In this document: one piece after another, positions 1-5,102 of the stretch
How the letters are laid out: each line of letters begins with the position of its first letter
Numbering within the stretch: position 1 is the first letter of the stretch
DNA from: Bacillota bacterium
GTDB taxonomy: Bacteria > Bacillota > Clostridia > Peptostreptococcales > Anaerovoracaceae
Assembly: GCA_022706625.1 (NCBI GenBank)
Contig: JAKJCD010000104.1
Location: forward strand, 1 to 6,525
DNA: 6,525 bases
Direction: 5' to 3'
Position numbers and translations under genes: made by a program
Notes under the pieces: generated by a model
Told to the model about the DNA's origin: nothing
Databases searched by the model: none
The model's input: the letters and a program-made list of their open reading frames with translations, nothing else

Positions 1-3
1 TGA

Positions 4-56
4 TGGTAAAAGCAACGGATATTCGTTTATATAGTAAAATCCGTTGCTTTTTACCA
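4..56. terminator. Factor-independent terminator, probably bidirectional
   Basis: A 17-bp arm at 4-20 (key part GCAACGGAT) is matched by its reverse complement at 39-56, with a single extra T in the right arm. The loop is 18 nt. The right arm runs into five T residues (48-52), and the left arm begins with an A-run, so the hairpin has a U-tract in either direction. It most likely ends a plus-strand gene lying left of the window and insulates the lgt promoter from read-through. The 60-codon open frame that crosses this hairpin is not considered a gene. Confidence 0.8.
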
Positions 57-219
57 TATACTGTTAGTTGGATTTGTTTCGACTTTCCGCATAAGGCCTT
101 CCCTGTGCTGATATTAAAGATATTTACTGCTGAGATGGACAAAAGAAAAAAGAGAAATACTGGAGCTGAAGTGGAGTTAAATTAACAAGTTGGAATAGCC
201 ATAGTTGGAGGGATCATGA

Positions 220-248
220 TTGCAATATATCTAAACATTATGTATAAT
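220..248 (+). promoter_or_regulatory. Sigma-A type promoter for lgt-ychF
   Basis: A perfect -10 box TATAAT lies at 243-248. It is preceded, at the ideal 17-bp spacing, by TTGCAA at 220-225, which matches the -35 consensus TTGACA at four of six positions. Transcription would start near 255-257 and give a leader of about 35 nt before the lgt start at 291, too short for a riboswitch. The stretch from the terminator to this promoter (57-219) shows no credible gene; a 16-codon ATG frame at 135-185 lacks a good ribosome binding site. Confidence 0.7.
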
Positions 249-279
249 TATAGCGGACTATGAACGAGCCAAGAAGTGC

Positions 280-286
280 GGAGGAG
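280..286 (+). promoter_or_regulatory. Shine-Dalgarno site that fixes the lgt start
   Basis: GGAGGAG sits 4 nt before ATG 291. An in-frame GTG at 276 lies upstream of this site and would place the Shine-Dalgarno inside the coding region, so ATG 291 is the better start. Confidence 0.8.
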
Positions 287-290
287 TCAC

Positions 291-1055
291 ATGTTCTTGT
301 TTGAGCCGGATCCGGTTGCATTCACAATATTAGGCCAGGATATCCGATGGTATGGTATCTGCATTTCTGTCGGTATGCTGATTGGTCTGTTGATCGCATA
401 TTACAGAGCACCACGCCATGATATCAAAAGCGAACATGTAATAGATCTGGCATTGATTGCCATCCCTCTCGGTATTTTGGGGGCCAGGCTGTATTACGTG
501 ATTTTTAATTGGGAATTCTACGGCGGCGATTTTTTTAAGATAATCAATATACGTTCAGGCGGTTTAGCTATCCATGGCGGATTGTTGTTTGGATTCATTG
601 CTGCGGCGTTCTTTTGCAGATTCTGGCGCATATCATCTTTAAACCTTTTGGATTTGATGGCGCCTTCCGTTGCTCTCGCTCAAGCCTTTGGCCGCTGGGG
701 GAATTTCTTCAACCAAGAAGCACACGGCGGGCCGACGGATCTCCCTTGGGCAATTTTAGTGAACGGTGAAAAAGTCCACCCTACGTTCCTTTATGAGTCT
801 TTGTGGTGTCTGCTTTTATTCTTCTTGCTGATAGTTATTGATAACCGAAGCTTATATAACGGCAGAACCTTTTTAGCATATGGCGTTTTTTATTCTTTTG
901 AGCGCTTTTTTGTCGAGCAGCTTCGAACAGACAGCCTCATGCTCGGTTCTTTTCGAGTGGCACAACTTTTCAGCGTAACTGTGTTTATAGTCTTCCTGAT
1001 TATTCTGATATCTATGGAACGAAAGCACAGCCGAAGGAACCGACTATTTTACTGA
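291..1055 (+). CDS. lgt: Prolipoprotein diacylglyceryl transferase (Lgt)
   Basis: Lgt is the inner-membrane enzyme that moves diacylglycerol from phosphatidylglycerol to the lipobox cysteine of prelipoproteins, the first step of lipoprotein maturation before signal peptidase II. The 254-residue protein is of normal length and strongly hydrophobic, with about seven membrane segments. The Lgt signature G-R-x-G-N-F-x-N-x-E-x-x-G is complete at residues 134-146 (R135, N138, E143). The loop histidine is H95 in IHGG, matching E. coli H103. GARLYYV (64-70), HPTFLYE (163-169) and the conserved Arg/Glu of ERFFVE (R205, E209) are also present. Nothing is missing, so it should be active. It is the first gene after the promoter at 220-248, and ychF follows after 13 bp, so the two are probably cotranscribed. 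The start was chosen at ATG 291 because GGAGGAG lies just before it. Confidence 0.96.
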   Translation: MFLFEPDPVAFTILGQDIRWYGICISVGMLIGLLIAYYRAPRHDIKSEHVIDLALIAIPLGILGARLYYVIFNWEFYGGDFFKIINIRSGGLAIHGGLLFGFIAAAFFCRFWRISSLNLLDLMAPSVALAQAFGRWGNFFNQEAHGGPTDLPWAILVNGEKVHPTFLYESLWCLLLFFLLIVIDNRSLYNGRTFLAYGVFYSFERFFVEQLRTDSLMLGSFRVAQLFSVTVFIVFLIILISMERKHSRRNRLFY

Positions 1056-1056
1056 T

Positions 1057-1062
1057 GAGGAG
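1057..1062 (+). promoter_or_regulatory. Shine-Dalgarno site of ychF
   Basis: GAGGAG lies 6 nt before ATG 1069, immediately after the lgt stop codon (1053-1055). This supports reinitiation or coupled translation in a two-gene transcript. Confidence 0.75.
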
Positions 1063-1068
1063 ATATAA

Positions 1069-2160
1069 ATGAAACTTGGTATCGTAGGCTTGCCCAATGT
1101 CGGCAAAAGCACGCTTTTCAATGCAATTACAAAGGCAGGGGCAGAGGCTGCCAACTATCCTTTCTGTACCATCGAACCTAATATCGGAGTAGTTACCGTC
1201 CCCGATGAGCGCCTCCAAATCCTTCATGAAATGTACAACTCAAAAAAAACGATTTATACTGCCATTGAATTCTATGATATTGCCGGTTTGGTCAAAGGCG
1301 CCTCTAAAGGCGAAGGGCTTGGTAACAAGTTCCTGGGCCATATCCGGGAGGTGGCCGCCATCGTACATGTGGTCCGCTGCTTCGAAGATCCCAACGTGGT
1401 CCATGTCGACGGCAAAATTTCTCCGCTTTCCGACATTGAAACCATTAATCTGGAATTGATTTTCTCCGACCTTGAGATCATTGAGCGCCGCCTGCAGAAA
1501 GCCGAAAAGAGTCTTAAAGGAGATAAAGGTTATCTAACGGAAATCGCTGTTTTGGAGCGAATCAAAGCCGCTTTGGAAATCGGGGCCACCGCAAGATCTT
1601 TGGATTTTGACAATGAGGAAGCCGAATATGTAAGATCCCTGGATCTTTTGACCTATAAACCTGTCATCTATGCCGCAAATGTTTCCGAGGATATGCTGAG
1701 TGAAGATGCCGACAATGATCATGTTCGCCAAGTCCGTGAATATGCCGGGAAAGAAGGTTCGGAGACCGTAGTTTTATGCGCGAAGCTGGAAGCGGAGATC
1801 GCCGAACTCGATGATGATGAAAGGACTCTTTTCCTTGAAGATCTGGGCATTTCGGAATCTGGTTTGGATAAACTCATCAAGGCCTCATATAAACTGCTTA
1901 ATCTAATATCATTTTTAACTGCGGGAGCTCCTGAGGTCCGCGCCTGGACCATTACCCGTGGGACCAAGGCCCCTCAAGCTGCCGGTAAGATCCACACCGA
2001 TTTTGAGAGGGGCTTCATAAGAGCAGAAACCATTGCCTATGATAAGCTGATAGCCTGCGGCAGCCTCGCCGCCGCCAGGGAAAAAGGCCTTGTACGCTCA
2101 GAGGGCAAGGATTACGAGGTGAAAGACGGGGACGTGATGCATTTCTTGTTCAATGTTTAA
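1069..2160 (+). CDS. ychF: Redox-regulated NTPase YchF (OLA1 family, Obg-related)
   Basis: YchF/OLA1 is a universally conserved, ribosome-associated P-loop NTPase that prefers ATP over GTP and is linked to translation and stress response. The 363-residue length is standard. The P-loop GLPNVGKST is at residues 7-15, the switch I region NYPFCTIEPN at 29-38, and the G3 motif DIAGLVKGAS at 70-79. The G4 motif is NVSE at 204-207 instead of NKxD, which is the family hallmark explaining loss of guanine specificity. H112 in VVHVDGK appears to match the hydrophobic-substitution His used in place of the catalytic Gln. A helical, charged arm spans about 125-195, and the C-terminal TGS domain covers roughly 281-363, ending in the typical VKDGDVMHFLFNV. 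All motifs are intact. It follows lgt by 13 bp with its own GAGGAG site. The next gene is convergent, with 34 bp between the stop codons and no clear terminator there. Confidence 0.97.
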   Translation: MKLGIVGLPNVGKSTLFNAITKAGAEAANYPFCTIEPNIGVVTVPDERLQILHEMYNSKKTIYTAIEFYDIAGLVKGASKGEGLGNKFLGHIREVAAIVHVVRCFEDPNVVHVDGKISPLSDIETINLELIFSDLEIIERRLQKAEKSLKGDKGYLTEIAVLERIKAALEIGATARSLDFDNEEAEYVRSLDLLTYKPVIYAANVSEDMLSEDADNDHVRQVREYAGKEGSETVVLCAKLEAEIAELDDDERTLFLEDLGISESGLDKLIKASYKLLNLISFLTAGAPEVRAWTITRGTKAPQAAGKIHTDFERGFIRAETIAYDKLIACGSLAAAREKGLVRSEGKDYEVKDGDVMHFLFNV

Positions 2161-2194
2161 GACACTGAAAAGGATCCGTTAAGAAACAGTATTA

Positions 2195-2788
2195 CTAATG
2201 CTTCTTTCTGTTTACAGGCCTGCTGAACATACCTAATAACCGGCCTCTCCCTGTTATTTTTTTCTCGACCTCTTTAAGGATTTTTTCGCGTTCGATTTCG
2301 TCATCATAAAGAGGGCTCGCCTTCTTGGACATTGAGGTTATTTTAGCATCAGCCAGCCTTTCAACGATGTCCTGTAATCTTTCTTCGCTCTCCATATCAA
2401 AGGTTGGTTTTTCCGTCACAAGCTCATCGATGGTGCTGATGACATAAGCTCTTGCCGGGGTTTCGCTCAACTCTATTGAAAGTAAAAGCCATCCCTTTTC
2501 CTGAAGCATTTTTTGGATCTCCTCCTTGAAAAAGCCGCAGATGTTCTCAAGCGTGGGGTTTACCGTTGTGAATGGCGGGATCTCATTTATTATTACATCC
2601 TGATATTGTGATAGAAATCCTTCACACATTTTCTCAATCTCGTTAAAGAGCACGAAATTGCCGGTAATCTTAAGTACATTAAGGATCACTTCCCATGTAT
2701 GAGGATGAATTTCCCCCATGTCGCCTGAAAGGTAGATCGCATGGCTGGCGTTAAAGTAAAATCTGAAACGGTATTGATCGTGCCGCAA
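2195..2788 (-). CDS. PTPS/QueD-fold protein lacking catalytic Cys and His, with C-terminal extension
   Basis: This 197-residue protein belongs to the 6-pyruvoyl-tetrahydropterin synthase / 6-carboxytetrahydropterin synthase (QueD) fold. Family landmarks are FNASHAI (H16) and IHPHTWEV (H28, H30), giving the three zinc-binding histidines, then NPTLENI at 77-83 (NPTxE motif) and the substrate-anchoring Glu in LSETPARAYV (E109). The catalytic Cys, four residues before H28 in QueD, is M24 here. The DHH segment of QueD aligns with Q63-D64-V65, so the catalytic His is lost too. Normal pterin synthase activity is therefore doubtful; a zinc- or pterin-binding role is possible. Residues from about 121 on form a charged helical extension (about 75 residues) beyond the usual 120-residue enzyme, rich in Glu and Lys and ending in a basic tail. 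No queC, queE or folE lies beside it. The start is TTG 2788, chosen because a perfect GAGGTGA site lies 7 nt upstream. It is the last gene of the minus-strand operon. The family call is firm; the function is unknown. Confidence 0.85.
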   Translation of the reverse strand: MRHDQYRFRFYFNASHAIYLSGDMGEIHPHTWEVILNVLKITGNFVLFNEIEKMCEGFLSQYQDVIINEIPPFTTVNPTLENICGFFKEEIQKMLQEKGWLLLSIELSETPARAYVISTIDELVTEKPTFDMESEERLQDIVERLADAKITSMSKKASPLYDDEIEREKILKEVEKKITGRGRLLGMFSRPVNRKKH

Positions 2789-2795
2789 GGCATCC

Positions 2796-2802
2796 TCACC
2801 TC
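2796..2802 (-). promoter_or_regulatory. Shine-Dalgarno overlapping the upstream stop codon
   Basis: On the minus strand GAGGTGA, a seven-base match to the anti-Shine-Dalgarno of 16S rRNA, precedes TTG 2788 by 7 nt. Its last three bases are the TGA stop of the GtrA gene. This arrangement supports the TTG start and translational coupling of the two genes. Confidence 0.75.
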
Positions 2803-3230
2803 TCTTTTCTTTTCCTGTTCAGCATTAAAAATAAATGCTTCCTCATATAGTACATTGCAAAGAACGGGCCCGCAATGGAAACACCTTTACTAAGCAATAT
2901 CCTTAAATCTATTGAAAATAGAGTAAAGATGTATTCATAGCTTATATAAATGAGCCAGTTGGCAAACACCAGACCGAAAAGAAAAGTCCCAAGGTAAATC
3001 GCAAATCCCGCAGTACCGTAATCAGTCTTGAAGACAGACTTGGATGACAGAATGTAGTGAAGCAGAAATCCGGTTATAACACCGATGGTATTTGCAGTTA
3101 TCAAACCAAATACAGTGAAGCGCACAAATCCCCAGACCAGGCTGGTATCCACAATTGCAACGATTACTGAGTATAGAAAGTAGTTGGCTATCGCCACCTT
3201 CCCGCGGAAGATTTGTTTTATTATGTTCAC
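2796..3230 (-). CDS. GtrA-family membrane protein (putative polyprenyl-phosphate-sugar flippase)
   Basis: This 144-residue protein has four predicted membrane helices (about 16-36, 40-62, 74-97 and 111-131) and a basic C-terminus (NRKRKER), the usual size and plan of the GtrA family (PF04138). The first helix has the family pattern YFLYSVIVAIVDTSLVW (residues 17-33, conserved VD), and GFLLHYILSSKSVF (54-67) corresponds to the family's NFxxNrxxvF segment. GtrA-type proteins such as GtrA and GtcA are thought to flip undecaprenyl-phosphate-linked sugars across the membrane for O-antigen, teichoic acid or lipoteichoic acid glycosylation. The start is GTG 3230, which overlaps the stop of the upstream HD-GYP gene (GTGA, 4 bp). 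An AAAGGGG site lies 8 nt upstream (3239-3245). No GT2 sugar-donor synthase is seen in the window. The family assignment is good; the sugar and acceptor are unknown. Confidence 0.85.
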   Translation of the reverse strand: MNIIKQIFRGKVAIANYFLYSVIVAIVDTSLVWGFVRFTVFGLITANTIGVITGFLLHYILSSKSVFKTDYGTAGFAIYLGTFLFGLVFANWLIYISYEYIFTLFSIDLRILLSKGVSIAGPFFAMYYMRKHLFLMLNRKRKER

Positions 3231-5059
3231 TGCCGGATCCCCTTTCTTCTGTTGATCCTTTCTGTGACTTTTTTGGTAAACTCATCGACCAAATATGGAT
3301 CGTATTGACTGCCGCTCTTGCTTTTAAGATCATACAGGGCTTCTTCAACGGTTTTAGTCTTCGCATACACTCGTTTATGAGTCATAATATCGAAGCTGTC
3401 GATTATATTTATGATCCGTGCGTTGATAGTGATATTGCCTCCGCTCAAGCCATTCGGGTATCCTCTCCCGTTATAGTGTTCATGATGCTGGAGAACATCC
3501 ATGGCCACCTCGTCCAAAAATGGTATCGCCTTTATTATATCGTACCCGATCTCAGAATGCCTTCGGATAAGTTCCCACTCTAAATCCTGCAATGATTCCT
3601 GCTTATAAAGAATACTATCAGGTATTCCGATTTTCCCAACATCATGGAGCTGAGCAGCGACGGCAAGCCTAGAAACTTCAGAAGGAGAAAGGCCAAGTTG
3701 TTTTCCGAACCCTATGGATATTATTCGTAAACGCCTGCTGTGATCCACCGTTTCCCTCGAAAAAGCGCTCAGTGTCTCCATCAACATTGAGATGATACTG
3801 CTGCTGCTGCTGTTATTGTCCAGCATCTTTTCAAGGATCATATTCTTTCGCGCCTTTTGAAGAACAGGGAGTATTTTACCGTCTTTTACAGTCATCTGGG
3901 CAATGCCTGCCGACAAAGTCAGCTCGCCGTTATCGATATTTGCAAACTGGCGTTTGATATTCTCCACCGTCCCATAGGCCTGAGCCTCGGTTGTACCTGT
4001 CATCAGAACAGTAAATTCACTGCTGCTGCTTCTTGCTATGACGTCTGTCTCAATACAGGTCTTCCTTAAAATCTCAGAGGTTTTTTCCAGCAGTATATCT
4101 CCCGCCGCATAACCGTTTGTAGAGTTTAAGTATTCAAGACCGTTTATGTCTAAAATGATGATACTGACTGGTTGCAGCATATCATAATTGACCCGGGACA
4201 GCAGACTCTCCATAAACTTCCTGTTGTACAGACCCGTAAGGCTGTCGTATACACTGACATTGCGGACCGCTTCGGTTTTTTTCGCCAGTTTACCGGAGAG
4301 CTCCTGAATTTGAAGGTTTTTTCCGGCTATATTTTTATTCATTTTCGAGGATTCTTTGTGATATTTATAGGTTTTCAGGCATAAATGCAAGGAAAGAATC
4401 ATTATACCAATACTGATAAAAATAAAAAACACTTTCAGATTGAGGATATGTTCGTTGACCCCGGCGACACTCATGATATAGGATTCTCGGGTAGCTACCC
4501 CCAAAAAGTACTCTTTTCCGTTTGTATTTATATGTGAAAGAGATACGATCTCCGGGCCTTCTTTGCCATTCTTTGTGAAAATTACAGTTCCGCTCTGCCT
4601 GTTTGCTGCCAGATCGGCAAATGTCTCGGTTCCAGCACCCCCTTGCAGCTTCCAGTGTTTGACAAGAGCGTTAACATCTCTGCCTTTTATATAGCGAGTC
4701 GTCTCACGGTCCTTTTCAAAAATAACCCCCTCATCAGCCGAATATAAAAACCAATCCCTGCTGGCGGAAGTATCCGCTTTTTCAATAATGTCCGTGACCG
4801 CCTTCTGCGCTGCCAGATCTATACTCATACCTGCGGCTGCAGACACTTCGACACTTTCCTTGACGGCTTTAGACACCTGTTCAAGCAGAAGTTCCTGATC
4901 GGTACTTACGGTTGCGATGGTGTTTTGTTTGTATCTGTCGATCTCCTTGAATACATAGAACCACCCGAGTAATATCAGTGCTGATGCTAACAAAGCTATC
5001 AACAACAGCTCGACTGCATAATAAAATTTCTCAAGACTGGTACCGATCTTTTTCTGCAT
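3227..5059 (-). CDS. Membrane sensor with degenerate GGDEF and intact HD-GYP domain (probable c-di-GMP phosphodiesterase)
   Basis: Numbered from ATG 5059, the 610-residue protein has helix TM1 at about 16-38, an extracytoplasmic sensor region at 39-208 (possibly Cache-like; ligand unknown), TM2 at about 209-228, a short coiled linker, a GGDEF-type domain at about 265-395 and an HD-GYP domain at about 420-605. The GGDEF motif is SSSEF (345-349), so the third-position metal ligand is lost. The inhibitory RxxD site is IETD (336-339), and FK and ND are altered to LE and NS, although D304 remains. Cyclase activity is unlikely. The HD-GYP part is complete: H440, HDVGKIGIP (472-480), HHE (525-527), GRGYP (531-535), DSFD (554-557) and QYDP (585-588). 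It should hydrolyse c-di-GMP, or possibly a related cyclic dinucleotide, under control of the outer sensor. An in-frame TTG at 5074 would add five residues but has no ribosome site; ATG 5059 has GGGG 6 nt upstream. It overlaps the GtrA gene by 4 bp. Confidence 0.92.
   Translation of the reverse strand: MQKKIGTSLEKFYYAVELLLIALLASALILLGWFYVFKEIDRYKQNTIATVSTDQELLLEQVSKAVKESVEVSAAAGMSIDLAAQKAVTDIIEKADTSASRDWFLYSADEGVIFEKDRETTRYIKGRDVNALVKHWKLQGGAGTETFADLAANRQSGTVIFTKNGKEGPEIVSLSHINTNGKEYFLGVATRESYIMSVAGVNEHILNLKVFFIFISIGIMILSLHLCLKTYKYHKESSKMNKNIAGKNLQIQELSGKLAKKTEAVRNVSVYDSLTGLYNRKFMESLLSRVNYDMLQPVSIIILDINGLEYLNSTNGYAAGDILLEKTSEILRKTCIETDVIARSSSSEFTVLMTGTTEAQAYGTVENIKRQFANIDNGELTLSAGIAQMTVKDGKILPVLQKARKNMILEKMLDNNSSSSSIISMLMETLSAFSRETVDHSRRLRIISIGFGKQLGLSPSEVSRLAVAAQLHDVGKIGIPDSILYKQESLQDLEWELIRRHSEIGYDIIKAIPFLDEVAMDVLQHHEHYNGRGYPNGLSGGNITINARIINIIDSFDIMTHKRVYAKTKTVEEALYDLKSKSGSQYDPYLVDEFTKKVTERINRRKGIRQ
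3797..3812 (-). repeat. Short AGC trinucleotide repeat coding a serine run
   Basis: Five CTG units on the plus strand (3798-3812) read as AGC AGC AGC AGC AGT on the minus strand and encode five serines (residues 417-421 of the HD-GYP protein). The run lies in the linker between the GGDEF-like and HD-GYP domains, where length change would be tolerated. Confidence 0.7.
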
Positions 5060-5102
5060 CCTTTGCCCCGTCAACTATAAAATATGTATGTACATAACCC
5101 CG

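Noticed and set aside
3..185. 60-codon plus-strand open frame at the left edge, including an inner 16-codon ATG frame at 135-185
   Set aside because: It crosses the terminator hairpin, has no ribosome binding site, and its translation shows no recognisable family. The inner Lys/Arg-rich peptide also lacks a good Shine-Dalgarno.
276..290. Upstream GTG start for lgt
   Set aside because: It would place the GGAGGAG ribosome site inside the gene and add residues not typical of Lgt; ATG 291 is better spaced.
2184..2213. Possible bidirectional terminator between the convergent genes (AAACAG / CTGTTT arms)
   Set aside because: The stem is only 6 bp, AT-rich, with an 18-nt loop and a poor T-run; it overlaps the end of the PTPS-fold gene. 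Not strong enough to call.
3155..3583. 142-codon plus-strand open frame opposite the GtrA/HD-GYP junction
   Set aside because: It is antisense to two well-supported genes with conserved motifs, and its translation resembles no protein family.
5087..5096. Perfect 10-bp palindrome TATGTACATA between the two right-hand genes, a possible operator
   Set aside because: Short, AT-rich and single; no clear promoter boxes are arranged around it, so chance is a sufficient explanation.
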